Below are positions 1-9,148 of a stretch of DNA of 64,000 bases, one piece after another. The translations under genes and the position numbers were made by a program. Location: the NCBI RefSeq assembly GCF_028550435.1, contig NZ_JAQQKV010000003.1, positions 62,001-126,000 of the forward strand. Direction: 5' to 3'. The DNA comes from Asticcacaulis machinosus. GTDB taxonomy: Bacteria > Pseudomonadota > Alphaproteobacteria > Caulobacterales > Caulobacteraceae. Positions within the stretch are counted from its first letter, which is position 1. Every line of letters starts with the position of its first letter. Under the pieces are notes generated by a model, which was not told the DNA's origin, made no database searches, and saw nothing but the letters and a program-made list of their open reading frames with translations.

Positions 1-203
1 ACGCCGCTCTCAAACCGCTTGGCGCGGATGGCGCTTTGCAGCGAGCCACGAAAGCCGGTAACGACAACTTCGGTAACATCATCTTCGGCCGCGGGTGCTG
101 CGTCCTGTGCCATGACCGGCGCGGCGCTGGCCAGCAGCAGCCCGATAAGCGATACACTCCGCAGGAGGCCGTGACGGGCCTCCCCATTCCCTGATTTCAA
201 CAT
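1..203 (-). CDS. TonB-dependent receptor, N-terminal part (partial)
   Basis: This is the first 67 codons of an outer-membrane receptor that runs off the left edge. The protein starts MLKSGNGEARHG, has a hydrophobic signal segment (SLIGLLLASAAPVMA) with likely cleavage after AQ, and then enters the plug with VTEVVVTGFRGSLQSAIRAK. That start is shared with the receptor at 15003-17666 and is typical of caulobacterial substrate receptors. The ATG at 203-201 is preceded on the minus strand by AAGGAAAG, a good ribosome binding site. The substrate cannot be read from this part. It could be co-regulated with the dct genes next to it, but nothing here proves that. Confidence 0.88.
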   Translation of the reverse strand, partial: MLKSGNGEARHGLLRSVSLIGLLLASAAPVMAQDAAPAAEDDVTEVVVTGFRGSLQSAIRAKRFESG

Positions 204-348
204 ATGGCTTTCCTTACCTGTAGAGCAGGGTGTTCGATGCGTATTTGGCATCCCTGCTATCTTGTTATGGGAGGATCATATGCCGTTTTTCAAAGGGAGC
301 GAATTCCAATCGGGCATGAATCAATGCGCGAAGCGGAATGAAGCGGGC

Positions 349-1689
349 CTATTGGCCCCGATAGGTATCGAGTGAAATGCCGTAGCGGGTGATCTTGTCG
401 TAAAAGGTTTTGCGCGGCAGTTTCAGGGCCGAGATGACCTCACGGACATTGCCTGCGTACTGGCTTAAGGTCTCACGCAGGACCGCCTCTTCGTACCTGC
501 TGACCTGCTCAGCAAGCCCCAGAGCGTTAGTGTCGGCAGGCAGATGTGCGCTATCGAGACCAAGGGCGCATAGTTCAGCAAACTGCTCCAGTTCGCGCAC
601 ATTGCCGGGCCAGTCGTGACGGCTGAGATAGGCCTGAGTGGTCTGAGTAAGCTTTGGCGGCGGCCGGTTCAGGCGCGTCGCCGCATTCAAAAGGAAATGC
701 TGAAACAAAAGCCGGATATCATCGCCGCGTTCACTCAATGGCGGTACGCGTAAGGAAACCCCGCTTAAGCGGTAACAGAGATCGGCGCGAAACTGACCGT
801 CCTTTACGCTTTGGGTCAGATCGGTGCGCGTGGCAGCCACGACGCGTATATCCAGACTGCGCGGGCTTTCAGAGCCAACCGGCCAGATTTCGCGCGTTTC
901 CAGCACCCGCAGCAGCTTGGCCTGCTGCGACAGGCTTAAACCTTCCACCTCATCCAGAAACACGGTCCCTTTGTTGGCGCGCTCAAACCGGCCAATGACC
1001 CGCGCCGCACCCGGACGGTGTCCGGCCTCAATACCGAACAGTTCCGGCTGAAAACTGTCTTCGGTGAGGGTGGCGCAGCCGATATGGACAAACGGCCGGT
1101 TCTTACGCGCACTCAAGGCGTGAAGGGCGCGCCCGACCCGTTCTTTCCCCACGCCGGTGTCGCCGGTGATCAGGGCATCGACATCGGCCTCGGCCACCCG
1201 CACCACCACCTGCTTCAGGTAGGTCATGGCGGGCGATTCGCCCAACAACAGGTTCTGGGCCGGATTTTCGCGGTCGAGCAGGGCCGCATGGGCCTGACGC
1301 AATTGCCGGTTTTCCATAACCAGGTCGCGGGTCTGAAGCGCGCGGCGGACCGACTGGATCAGGTCATCGCGGGCAAACGGCTTTGAGATAAAATCATAGG
1401 CGCCATCTTTCAGCGCCTGCACCGCCATCGGCACATCGCCGTGGCCGGTCATCAGGATCACCGGCAATTCGGGATCAATGTCGCGCACCCGTTTGAACAG
1501 GGTAAGCCCGTCCATGCGCGGCATACGCACATCGGTGACGATTACCCCATCGAAAGCTGAGGTAATGACCTTTAATGCGTCGGGCGCATTGGCAAAGCCG
1601 CGCACCGAAAACCCGTCCAGTTCCAGCGCTTGCATCTGCGCGGATAAAAGATCAGCGTCATCATCGATGAAAATGACATTGCCGGTCAT
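349..1689 (-). CDS. dctD: C4-dicarboxylate response regulator DctD with degenerate GAFTGA motif
   Basis: 446 aa NtrC-family regulator. Residues 1-120 are a receiver domain (phospho-acceptor Asp in VIVTDVRMPRMDG, conserved Lys in SKPF). Residues about 145-375 are an AAA+ domain with Walker A GDTGVGKE, Walker B GTVFLDEVEG and the WPGNVRELE sensor-2 region. The last 45 residues form a Fis-type helix-turn-helix (NVREVISALKLPRKTFYDKI). The usual ELFGHEKGAFTGA stretch reads ELFGIEAGHRPGA, so the Phe and Thr that contact sigma-54 in this family are missing. It overlaps dctB by 4 bases (ATGA), so the two are translationally coupled. Family knowledge: it activates dctA on phosphorylation by DctB. Whether this copy can still drive sigma-54 is doubtful. 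Confidence 0.9.
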   Translation of the reverse strand: MTGNVIFIDDDADLLSAQMQALELDGFSVRGFANAPDALKVITSAFDGVIVTDVRMPRMDGLTLFKRVRDIDPELPVILMTGHGDVPMAVQALKDGAYDFISKPFARDDLIQSVRRALQTRDLVMENRQLRQAHAALLDRENPAQNLLLGESPAMTYLKQVVVRVAEADVDALITGDTGVGKERVGRALHALSARKNRPFVHIGCATLTEDSFQPELFGIEAGHRPGAARVIGRFERANKGTVFLDEVEGLSLSQQAKLLRVLETREIWPVGSESPRSLDIRVVAATRTDLTQSVKDGQFRADLCYRLSGVSLRVPPLSERGDDIRLLFQHFLLNAATRLNRPPPKLTQTTQAYLSRHDWPGNVRELEQFAELCALGLDSAHLPADTNALGLAEQVSRYEEAVLRETLSQYAGNVREVISALKLPRKTFYDKITRYGISLDTYRGQ

Positions 1690-3392
1690 GTCGCGACCTT
1701 TAATCTGAGGATAAAGGTCGCCCCTGCATCCGTGCTTTCCGCGCTCAGGTCGCCGCCAAAATCGCGTAAGATATCGTGGGCGATGACGAGGCCGAGCCCC
1801 AGCCCCTTGGGCTTGGTCGTCACAAACGGCGTAAATAACTGATCCAGCACTTCGGGTTTGAGGCCGGGGCCATTGTCGATGACCTTAAGTGTCACCCAGC
1901 CGTCCGCCACCTTAACCGTCAGGCGCACGGTCGGATTGGGTGTGTTCTCCAGCGCTTCAAAGGCGTTTTGCAGCAGGTTGACCAGAACCTGTTCCAGCCG
2001 GATGCGCCCGGCCATCACCTTAAGCGCCGGATCGATCGGATCGCAGATCAGGGCCACGCGGTTTTCATGCAAACGGCTCTGGTTCAGCAGGATGGATGAC
2101 ATGACCGTATCCTGTAGCGGCACGGGCTCAACTTCGCCCGTTGCCTTACGCGAAAAGGTCCGCAGTTCGCCGGTAATATGGCCGATGCGCTCACACATGC
2201 GGATGATTTTATCCAGGTTGTCACTCAGCATCGCCCGTGCCTTGGCTACGCCGATCAGTTTCACGCTGGTGTCGGCCAGTATGCGAATAGTGGCGACCGG
2301 TTGATTGATTTCGTGGGCCACGCCGGCGGTGATCTGGCCCAGACTGGCCAGTTTATTGGCCTGAACCAGATCGGCCTGCAGGCTGCTCAGGCGGCGCTCA
2401 GCGTCGCGCCGGTCGTGAATTTCCGCCGACAACCGCGCATTAGTGATGCTGATCTCACGGGTGCGGGCCTCGACATCACCTTCAAGGCGCTGGCGGTATT
2501 CGGCTTCGCGAGCGGCGGCCACTAGCCCTTGCGCCTGCTTCAACCGCACGCGCCGCCACTGCCAGATGATGAGTATGGCAATAAGCCCCAGCGCCAGCGC
2601 CAGCATCAGGGTGGTATTGCGCGCCATATCAAGCGCCGGACGGGCAGAGCTTACGACCTGTAACCGCCAGCTATCGACCGGCACAGCCACCGCTGTTACA
2701 AACTCGTCATTGCGCACCGGCGGTTTGAGCTTAAAGCGCAGATCCTGACGGGCGGTCAGCACCACCTTATCATCAGCATCCGTGACATAGGAGGGTTGTG
2801 GTGATTGCGCCCAACTGGCTTCGATACCGTCAAACTCCATCTTGACAACCACGACCCCGATCGCCCGCCCGCCATCACTTACCCTGTGGGCCATGTAAAG
2901 GCCCGGCTTTCGGCTGACGGTGCCGAGCGCGAACTGTTCGGCCACGCCATCTTTCATGGCCTGCCGGAAATAGGGGCGAAAGCCGTAGTTTGATCCGACA
3001 AACGAGACCGGCAGGGCCCAGTTGCTGGCCGCCACGGCCACGCCTTTATCGTTGATCAGATAAATCACCGCCCCGCGGGTTTCCTGACGCAGGCGCTCCA
3101 GCTTTTGCGAAATACGCACAAAGCGGGTCGGATCGGGGCTGCGCAACGCGGCCACGACATCACTGTCGTCAGCCAGAATAACCGGCACGGCACGCTGTTT
3201 ATCCAGCTCACTTTGCAGAACCGCCACCCGCAACTGCGCCGTCACCCGCGCCTCACGTTTCAGGTCATCCAAGGCGCTGCGCCGGGTCAGGTCATAGGTC
3301 ACAAACAGCGCCACGGCGGCCAGCAGCGCACAGCCTATCCCAGCCCACAAACGCAGGGGTAACGCAGCGATATTCAGACGCGGTATATCCAT
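1686..3392 (-). CDS. dctB: C4-dicarboxylate sensor histidine kinase DctB
   Basis: 568 aa inner-membrane sensor kinase. A first transmembrane helix near residues 15-35 and a second near 262-282 (TLMLALALGLIAILIIWQW) bracket a periplasmic double-Cache-like sensor region containing VGSNYGFRPYFRQAM, the pattern of DctB and related acid sensors. The cytoplasmic part has a coiled linker, the H-box GVAHEINQPVATIRI, the N-box LLQNAFEALE, the G1 box DNGPGL and the G2 box GLGLGLVIAHDI. Phosphorylation target is DctD, encoded directly downstream with an ATGA overlap. I chose the ATG at 3392; a GTG at 3425 in the same frame would add 11 residues. Divergently transcribed from dctA. Confidence 0.9.
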   Translation of the reverse strand: MDIPRLNIAALPLRLWAGIGCALLAAVALFVTYDLTRRSALDDLKREARVTAQLRVAVLQSELDKQRAVPVILADDSDVVAALRSPDPTRFVRISQKLERLRQETRGAVIYLINDKGVAVAASNWALPVSFVGSNYGFRPYFRQAMKDGVAEQFALGTVSRKPGLYMAHRVSDGGRAIGVVVVKMEFDGIEASWAQSPQPSYVTDADDKVVLTARQDLRFKLKPPVRNDEFVTAVAVPVDSWRLQVVSSARPALDMARNTTLMLALALGLIAILIIWQWRRVRLKQAQGLVAAAREAEYRQRLEGDVEARTREISITNARLSAEIHDRRDAERRLSSLQADLVQANKLASLGQITAGVAHEINQPVATIRILADTSVKLIGVAKARAMLSDNLDKIIRMCERIGHITGELRTFSRKATGEVEPVPLQDTVMSSILLNQSRLHENRVALICDPIDPALKVMAGRIRLEQVLVNLLQNAFEALENTPNPTVRLTVKVADGWVTLKVIDNGPGLKPEVLDQLFTPFVTTKPKGLGLGLVIAHDILRDFGGDLSAESTDAGATFILRLKVAT

Positions 3393-3440
3393 ATCCCGAT
3401 CATACGCCTTGGCGGAAAATCGCACAACGAAGATTTAGGG

Positions 3441-3458
3441 TGTGCGGATTTTCGCACA
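3441..3458. promoter_or_regulatory. DctD-type upstream activator palindrome
   Basis: A perfect inverted repeat TGTGCG-6nt-CGCACA lies in the divergent dctB/dctA intergenic region about 140 bases before the dctA start. It matches the TGTGCG...CGCACA sites bound by DctD upstream of rhizobial dctA. A second, imperfect half site (TGTGC at 3498) follows. I see no convincing GG-N10-GC sigma-54 promoter; the best candidate (TTGC near 3525) lacks the -24 GG. Confidence 0.75.
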
Positions 3459-3596
3459 AATATTCACGCGTAACATGACAATATCAAGCATATTCAATGT
3501 GCTAACAAAATGCGCCCGTACAATTGCCGCCGCGCATCACAGGCATAAACTGATCCTTAACAAAAAACCGTCCCACACAGGTTGAGGAACATTGCC

Positions 3597-4976
3597 ATGC
3601 TTATGTCTACCCCCTCAGACGCCCTTACCGCGACCGAGCCCCCGAAGAAAAAGCCGTTCTATACCCACCTCTATTTTCAGGTGCTGATCGCCATTGTACT
3701 GGGCGCGGCCATCGGCCATTTTTACCCGCAAACCGGCGAAGCGCTCAAACCGCTGGGCGATGGCTTCATCAAGCTGGTCAAGATGATCATCTCCCCGGTC
3801 ATTTTCCTGACCATCGTCACCGGCATTGCCGGCATGGGCTCACTCAAAGGGGTGGGTTCGGTCACGGCCAAGGCATTTGGCTATTTCCTGACCTTTTCGA
3901 CGCTGGCCCTGATTGTCGGCCTGATCGTCGCCAATGTGGTTCAGCCCGGCCACGGCATGAATATCGACCCGGCCACCCTGCATGATGCCAAGGTCGACGA
4001 ATATGCCGCCAAGGCCCATGACTCGACCCTGATCGGGTTTGTGATGGGCATTATCCCCACCACCTTTACCTCGGCCTTTGTCGACGGCAACATCCTGCAG
4101 GTGCTGTTTATCGCCATTCTGTTCGGGATTTCTCTGATCTTTATCGGCGAAAAAGCAAAGCCTCTGGTCAACATGCTGGAAACCCTCAGCCACGCCGTTT
4201 TCCGCATGGTCCACATCCTGATGAAGGCCGCGCCGATCGGTGCGTTCGGCGCCTTTGCCTTCACCATCGGTAAGTACGGCATCGCCTCGATCGTCAATCT
4301 GGCGGCACTGGTCGGTACGTTTTATGCGACCTCAGCCCTGTTCGTCATCGTCATTCTGGGCGCGGTCTGTGCGGCCAACGGGTTCTCGATCTTTAAGCTG
4401 ATCGCCTATCTTAAGGCCGAACTGCTGCTGGTCTTAGGCACATCGTCGTCGGAATCGGCCCTGCCGAGCCTGATGGAAAAGATGGAGCAGGCGGGCTGTA
4501 AGCGCTCCGTCGTGGGTCTGGTCGTCCCCACTGGCTATTCGTTCAATCTGGATGGCACCAACATCTACATGACTCTGGCCGCCCTGTTTATCGCGCAGGC
4601 CACCAACACCCACCTGACGCTGGAGCAGCAACTGCTGCTGCTGTCGGTCGCCATGCTGTCGTCCAAGGGTGCGGCCGGTGTAACAGGTGCCGGGTTTATC
4701 ACACTGGCGGCCACCCTGTCGGTCGTCCCCACCGTGCCGATTGCCGGTATGGCCATTATCTTAGGCGTCGACCGCTTTATGTCAGAGTGCCGTTCGTTGA
4801 CCAACTTTATCGGCAATGCGGTGGCCACCGTCGTCGTGTCGAGATGGGAAAAGTCGGTCGATATGGACACCTTCCGCGCCGCTCTTAGTGGCAAGCCGGT
4901 GATCGAAGCCGAGCCGGTTCTGGCCATCCACGGTGCCCCCGCCGGTGTGCAACTGGGTGAAAAAAGCGCGGATTAA
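3597..4976 (+). CDS. dctA: C4-dicarboxylate/H+ symporter DctA
   Basis: 459 aa, the usual length for the dicarboxylate/amino acid:cation symporter (DAACS) family. It imports succinate, fumarate and malate across the inner membrane. Family marks: an N-terminal [20 protein letters not shown] helix, the re-entrant serine-rich loop [16 protein letters not shown], and the substrate-site helix [16 protein letters not shown], followed by [18 protein letters not shown]. The ATG at 3597 has GAGGAA about nine bases upstream; an in-frame TTG at 3582 would place that Shine-Dalgarno inside the gene and is unlikely. Transcribed away from its regulators dctBD, with a DctD-like palindrome between them. Confidence 0.95.
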   Translation: MLMSTPSDALTATEPPKKKPFYTHLYFQVLIAIVLGAAIGHFYPQTGEALKPLGDGFIKLVKMIISPVIFLTIVTGIAGMGSLKGVGSVTAKAFGYFLTFSTLALIVGLIVANVVQPGHGMNIDPATLHDAKVDEYAAKAHDSTLIGFVMGIIPTTFTSAFVDGNILQVLFIAILFGISLIFIGEKAKPLVNMLETLSHAVFRMVHILMKAAPIGAFGAFAFTIGKYGIASIVNLAALVGTFYATSALFVIVILGAVCAANGFSIFKLIAYLKAELLLVLGTSSSESALPSLMEKMEQAGCKRSVVGLVVPTGYSFNLDGTNIYMTLAALFIAQATNTHLTLEQQLLLLSVAMLSSKGAAGVTGAGFITLAATLSVVPTVPIAGMAIILGVDRFMSECRSLTNFIGNAVATVVVSRWEKSVDMDTFRAALSGKPVIEAEPVLAIHGAPAGVQLGEKSAD

Positions 4977-5021
4977 TCCCGGCTTATTCTCAATCATAAC
5001 AAAGTAACTCAGGAGGAAATC

Positions 5022-5720
5022 ATGCCGGCTTCAATCAAGGCTATTGCTTTATCTGCCACCATCGCCGCGCTCACCCTGCCACTGTCCGCTCAGGCCGAAA
5101 CCGTGAAGTTTTCGGCAGAGGCCAAGGTCTTAACCGACGGCATTTACCGCGGCGTCAGCCAGACCGAGGGCCTGCCGCAATATATCGCCGGTGCGCAGGT
5201 CGCCTATGGCAAGGTCTTTATCGGCACCCTGTTTAAGTCAATGCGCGACCGCACCACTGGCGTCGATAATCAGACCCAAGCCCTGATCGGCTATAAAACT
5301 AAGGTCAAAGGCACCGATATCACCGCCCGCGCCATCTATAAGCAATATAACGGTGTGCGCCCCGGTATCGACGATGAGTTCATGGAATATGAGGTGAACT
5401 TAAGCCGCAAGCTGTCGGATAAGCTGACCGGCAAACTCAATCTGGCCTATAGTCCCGATAACTACGGCAACCGCGCCAAGCAGGCGAACTTTGTCGAGAT
5501 CGGCGTGGATTATAAACTCACCTCCCGCCTCAGCCTTCAGGCCGCCAACGGCTTTCGCCATGTTGAGCACGGCACCGACTACACCAGCTATCTGGCGGGG
5601 GCGACCTATGCGGTGACCAAGACCCTGAACGCCAGCCTGACCTATACCGAAACCGATAAGGCGGACTTAGGCGATAAATATGCGGGCTCAACCTTCATCA
5701 CCCTGTCGAAAAAATTCTAG
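5022..5720 (+). CDS. TorF-family outer-membrane protein (TIGR02001-like)
   Basis: 232 aa with a clear signal peptide (MPASIKAIALSATIAALTLPLSAQA, cut before ETVKF). The mature part is a run of alternating polar/hydrophobic beta strands (KVLTDGIYRGVSQTEG, YAPDNYG-like loops, final FITLSKKF ending in Phe), as in small 10- to 12-strand barrels of the TIGR02001/TorF family. AGGAGGAAATC directly precedes the ATG, a very strong ribosome binding site. It lies 45 bases after dctA in the same direction, so it is probably co-transcribed and may let dicarboxylates cross the outer membrane; that role is inferred from position only. Confidence 0.82.
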   Translation: MPASIKAIALSATIAALTLPLSAQAETVKFSAEAKVLTDGIYRGVSQTEGLPQYIAGAQVAYGKVFIGTLFKSMRDRTTGVDNQTQALIGYKTKVKGTDITARAIYKQYNGVRPGIDDEFMEYEVNLSRKLSDKLTGKLNLAYSPDNYGNRAKQANFVEIGVDYKLTSRLSLQAANGFRHVEHGTDYTSYLAGATYAVTKTLNASLTYTETDKADLGDKYAGSTFITLSKKF

Positions 5721-5754
5721 GGCGTGATGACAATTTAAGATTTAAAACAATCAT

Positions 5755-5876
5755 TTTCTCCTCCCTACGCCGTGGGGAGGTGGCAGCCCAAAGGGCTGAC
5801 GGAGGGGTGTTCATGGCAGAAAAGATACCCCTCCGCCTCGTAACCTCGGCACCTCCCCACTGCGTAGGGAGGAGAA
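5755..5876. repeat. Palindromic intergenic element, copy 1 (complete type A)
   Basis: Outer arms TTTCTCCTCCCTACGC and GCGTAGGGAGGAGAAA pair across the whole element. Inside are the GGGGAGGTGG and GACGGAGGGG boxes with a short hairpin (CAGCCC-AAA-GGGCTG) between them, then the mirrored CCCCTCCG and CACCTCCCC boxes. It fills most of the space after the TorF gene. The rest of 5721-5967 shows no gene. Confidence 0.9.
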
Positions 5877-5967
5877 ATATCGCGAAAGTTCTGTCACTAC
5901 AGCCTGGAGCATTTTCAACGAAGTGGACGCCAGTTCGTCGTTAAAAAATGCGGTAAAATAAAGCGCA

Positions 5968-6005
5968 TAAAAAAAGAGCGCACCCTCCGCTCAAGGAGGA
6001 TGCGC
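5968..6005 (-). terminator. Intrinsic terminator closing the nag operon
   Basis: On the minus strand an 11-bp stem (GCGCATCCTCC with GGAGGGTGCGC, one G-U/mismatch position) with a six-base loop is followed by a run of T (CTTTTTTTA). It stands about 90 bases after the nagA stop, the right place to end the operon. Confidence 0.85.
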
Positions 6006-6093
6006 CAAGGGTCTGAGGACTCGAAAACCCTGTGGGAGACGGGGTAAACGCTTCGTGAGTTCCCAGACTTGAGTTAAGTAAAGGCCTGAGCAG

Positions 6094-7242
6094 TCAGACC
6101 ATCGTGAGGGTTTTTGCCTGATGCCGGACACCGGCGCGCCACACCCCGCGCACCTGTAAATCACGATCAAGCCAGACCAGATCAGCCTTATGACCGGCTG
6201 AAATTGTACCGGTCAGGTGCGACAGCTTCATGAAAGCGGCAGGTGAGGTTGCGGCCATAACCGCGGCCTCGGTCACGGTGGTTCCGACCTCAGTGACCGC
6301 GTATCTTAACGCTGTGGCCATATCGAGATCCGATCCCGCCAAGGTTCCATCAGGCCCGACGCACACGCCGTCTTCGACATGGATGGTCTGGCCGTTCAGC
6401 ATAAAAGTCTTGGTCGTGGCGCCCACGGTGGGCATGGCGTCGGTGACCAGCATGAAGCGGTCTTTGGGGCGGGCTTTAAGGGCGACGCGCACGGCTGCCG
6501 GATGGACATGGCGGCCATCCAGTATCAGACCGGCATAGGTCGTCTGATCTTCCAGAATCGCACCGACCACGCCGGGGGCGCGGTGGGCGAACGGGGACAT
6601 GGCATTGAACAGGTGGGTAAAGCCGGTGACACCCGCCGCAATGGCGGCTTTGGTGACATCATAGGTCGCGTCCGTATGGCCGCCTGCGATGATGACCCCG
6701 GCGGCGCTTAGCTCGGCTATGTCTTCGGTGGTGCAGGTTTCCGGCGCCAGGGTCACGAGGGTTTTACCGCGTTTCAGGCTTTTGAGCAGGGCCTTGGCCG
6801 CGGGGTCAAGCGTGCGAAACAGGCTGGCGTCATGGATACCTTTGCGGGCCTCGCTGATGAACGGGCCTTCGATATGGATGCCGAGCACGCCGGGAACGCC
6901 CTCTAGGATCGCCTGCTCAACGGCGCGCATCGCCGCGTCAATCACCTCAATGCGGTCGCTGATCAGGGTCGGCAGGAAGCCGGTCGTGCCATAGGCGGCA
7001 TGGGCGTCACCGATGGCGGCGATAGTGGCGACATCGGGCGTATCGTTGAACAGCACGCCACCGCCGCCATTGACCTGAGTATCAATAAAGCCCGGCAGGA
7101 GGTAGCCGCCGTCAAGATCAATGATCTCAGCCCCTTTAAGGTCGCCGGTAGCGCTGATCAGGCCCCCTTCGACCGTGATGCCGGCATGGGTTATAAAACC
7201 ATCGGGGCCAAGGATCTGGCCGTTGGTGAAATGAATAGACAT
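6094..7242 (-). CDS. nagA: N-acetylglucosamine-6-phosphate deacetylase
   Basis: 382 aa amidohydrolase, usual length. It converts GlcNAc-6-P to glucosamine-6-P plus acetate in the cytoplasm. Seen: the metal-binding start of the barrel LLPGFIDTQVNGGGGVLFND, the catalytic-side motif GIHIEGPFIS, the histidine motif AGGHTDATYD, THLFNAMSPFAHRAPG, and the active-site aspartate region LVTDAMPTVG. The C-terminal composite beta domain returns with GHKADLVWLDRDL. Last gene of the operon; its start codon overlaps the nagB-II stop by one base (TGATG-type junction), so the two are coupled. Confidence 0.95.
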   Translation of the reverse strand: MSIHFTNGQILGPDGFITHAGITVEGGLISATGDLKGAEIIDLDGGYLLPGFIDTQVNGGGGVLFNDTPDVATIAAIGDAHAAYGTTGFLPTLISDRIEVIDAAMRAVEQAILEGVPGVLGIHIEGPFISEARKGIHDASLFRTLDPAAKALLKSLKRGKTLVTLAPETCTTEDIAELSAAGVIIAGGHTDATYDVTKAAIAAGVTGFTHLFNAMSPFAHRAPGVVGAILEDQTTYAGLILDGRHVHPAAVRVALKARPKDRFMLVTDAMPTVGATTKTFMLNGQTIHVEDGVCVGPDGTLAGSDLDMATALRYAVTEVGTTVTEAAVMAATSPAAFMKLSHLTGTISAGHKADLVWLDRDLQVRGVWRAGVRHQAKTLTMV

Positions 7243-8303
7243 CAGACAGTGCGGGTCACTTTGTTAAGATGCGGCGGGCTGTCGGGATCAAGTCCGCGCG
7301 CGATGGAGAGGGCATTGGCCAGCCGGTAAAACGACGCGACCATCAATAGCGGTTCAAGGACGGCTTCGGCGGCCAGGGCGGGCAGATTGCCCTGACCCTC
7401 ACCTTGGCCCTTAGTGTCGGCCAGCCAGACATCGGCCCCCCGGCCTGAAAATTCGGTCGCAACCGCGCGGACATCATCGCCAGCGCTATCGGACGGCGCA
7501 AAGGCGATGATGGGGAAGCCTTCACCCACAATCGCCATCGGGCCGTGCCTGACTTCGGCGGCGGAAAAGGCTTCGGCGTGCAGGGCGCAGGTTTCCTTAA
7601 GCTTCAACGCGGCTTCCTGAGCGACCGCAAAACTGTAGCCACGCCCGATGACGAACAGATTGCGGGCCTCAGTCAGGGTGGCCAAAGCGCCTGACCAGTC
7701 CAGATCAAACGCCTGCGTCAGGTGTTGCGGCAGGCGGTTTACACCGTCTTTGAGGGCGGTGTGATCGGCCCAGTGGGCGACAAGGGCGGCCAGGGCTGCC
7801 AAGGAGGTGATGTAGGATTTGGTGGCGGCGACCGACAGTTCCGGGCCTGCACATAGCGGCAGGGCTTCATCGGCCAGCTCGGCCAGCGGGGAGGTGAAAT
7901 CGTTGACGAGGGCGATCACAAACGCGCCGGAGTCTTTGTGGGCCTTAACCGAGGTCAGAAGGTCAGGGCTGCGGCCCGATTGGGAGATGGCGATGCACAG
8001 GGTATCGGCGGCAAAGACCGGAGAGTCATAAAGGGAGGACACCGACAGGGCCGCCGTTGAGGTCGGGATGCCGATCAGGGTCTCGATCAGGTACTTGCCA
8101 TAGGTCGCGGCATGGTCGGATGATCCGCGCGCGCAGGTCGTTACCGACCGCGGCGGATGGGCCTTAAGGCGCGTCACAATCCTGGCGATGGTCTCAAGAT
8201 TAGTGTCTAAAAAGCGCGCCACGGCCTCACCGCTTTCGCGGGCCTCACGGAACATCAGGGTGTCTTCGGGGCGTTTCAGCGGCTGACTAAGGGAAGCAGA
8301 CAT
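7242..8303 (-). CDS. nagB-II: Glucosamine-6-phosphate deaminase, SIS-domain type (NagB-II)
   Basis: 353 aa protein made of two SIS (sugar isomerase) domains and lacking the N-terminal glutaminase domain of GlmS. Seen: TCARGSSDHAATYGKYLIE, ISQSGRSPDLL, the VAATKSYITSL motif and the second-domain GRGYSFAVAQEAALKLKET, then AEVRHGPMAIV. Proteins of this build replace hexameric NagB in Shewanella, Xanthomonas and Caulobacter nag clusters, turning GlcN-6-P into fructose-6-P and ammonia. The position between nagA and a GntR regulator supports deamination over a biosynthetic isomerase role. Only glmS-type full-length proteins have the Cys1 active site, which is absent here. Confidence 0.9.
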   Translation of the reverse strand: MSASLSQPLKRPEDTLMFREARESGEAVARFLDTNLETIARIVTRLKAHPPRSVTTCARGSSDHAATYGKYLIETLIGIPTSTAALSVSSLYDSPVFAADTLCIAISQSGRSPDLLTSVKAHKDSGAFVIALVNDFTSPLAELADEALPLCAGPELSVAATKSYITSLAALAALVAHWADHTALKDGVNRLPQHLTQAFDLDWSGALATLTEARNLFVIGRGYSFAVAQEAALKLKETCALHAEAFSAAEVRHGPMAIVGEGFPIIAFAPSDSAGDDVRAVATEFSGRGADVWLADTKGQGEGQGNLPALAAEAVLEPLLMVASFYRLANALSIARGLDPDSPPHLNKVTRTV

Positions 8304-8343
8304 TATGATAAACTCTTTAAAAATGGCGGTATTAAATCAGGGA

Positions 8344-9144
8344 TCAGAACCCGTAGGTCAGATTGCCCAGTTCATTGACTTCGGCGATCACGTCATAGGC
8401 GTCGCCGCGGTAATAGGAGTGGTTCAGTTCGCAGGTCAGGCCATCGGCCAGAAACCCGCGCCGTTCGATAAACAGACCGGGGGTGCCGGCGGGCACCTGA
8501 AGGCGGTCGGCCTGTTCGCCGGTCAGGGCGACGGCGCGCAGACGCTGCAGGGCGCGCACCGGACGATGGCCGGTGCGGCTCAGCGCTTCATAGAGCGAAT
8601 CCCCGACCTCATCGAGGGTCGGCAGGGCAAAGGCGGGCAGGGTGGTATATTCCAGCGCCATGATCGCGGCATCGGCATAGCGCAAACGCTGAAACCGGCA
8701 AACCTGTGATCCCGGAGACAGGCCGAGCGACAGGGATTCTTCGGGGGTGACGACGCCGTGGGTCTTGCTGATCCACTCCGAATGGGGCTTGCGCCCGCGC
8801 GAAATCATGTCCTCAGAAAAGGACGACAGGCGCGACAGGCTTTTCTCAAAGCGGCTGGCGACATAGGTGCCGGAGCCCTGACGGCGAACCAGCAAGCCTT
8901 CGGACACCAGACCGTCAATGGCTTTACGCACCGTGATACGCGACACATCGAAATCATCGGCCAGATCGCGCTCAGGCGGGATGGCTTCGGACGCGGTGAT
9001 GATCTGGCTGTGGATGGCGGTGCGCAGCAGTTTCTGAAGCTGCTGATAGAGCGGGGTCGGATCGTCCTTGCTCAGCGTGCCGATCTGATGGGCGAAGGCC
9101 GGACGGGCGACCTGTAACTTGGCGGCGGGGGTGTGATGGATCAT
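8344..9144 (-). CDS. GntR-family regulator of HutC/UTRA type, probable GlcNAc regulator
   Basis: 266 aa from the ATG at 9144. Residues about 20-95 form the winged helix (PLYQQLQKLLRTAI, IPPERDLADDFDVSRITVRKAIDGLVSEG, RRQGSGTYV). The remainder is a UTRA ligand domain (SFSEDMISRGRKPHSEW, LEYTTLPAFALPTL, FIERRGFLADGLTCELNHSYYRGDAYDVIAE). NagR/YvoA-type repressors of this build sense GlcNAc-6-P or GlcN-6-P, which fits a place inside the nag operon. An in-frame start 13 codons earlier would overlap nagK by 35 bases, so I prefer 9144, four bases before the nagK stop. Confidence 0.88.
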   Translation of the reverse strand: MIHHTPAAKLQVARPAFAHQIGTLSKDDPTPLYQQLQKLLRTAIHSQIITASEAIPPERDLADDFDVSRITVRKAIDGLVSEGLLVRRQGSGTYVASRFEKSLSRLSSFSEDMISRGRKPHSEWISKTHGVVTPEESLSLGLSPGSQVCRFQRLRYADAAIMALEYTTLPAFALPTLDEVGDSLYEALSRTGHRPVRALQRLRAVALTGEQADRLQVPAGTPGLFIERRGFLADGLTCELNHSYYRGDAYDVIAEVNELGNLTYGF

Positions 9145-9148
9145 GGGA

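Noticed and set aside
3498-3540. Sigma-54 promoter for dctA
   Set aside because: TTGC is present near 3525, but the matching -24 GG is missing.
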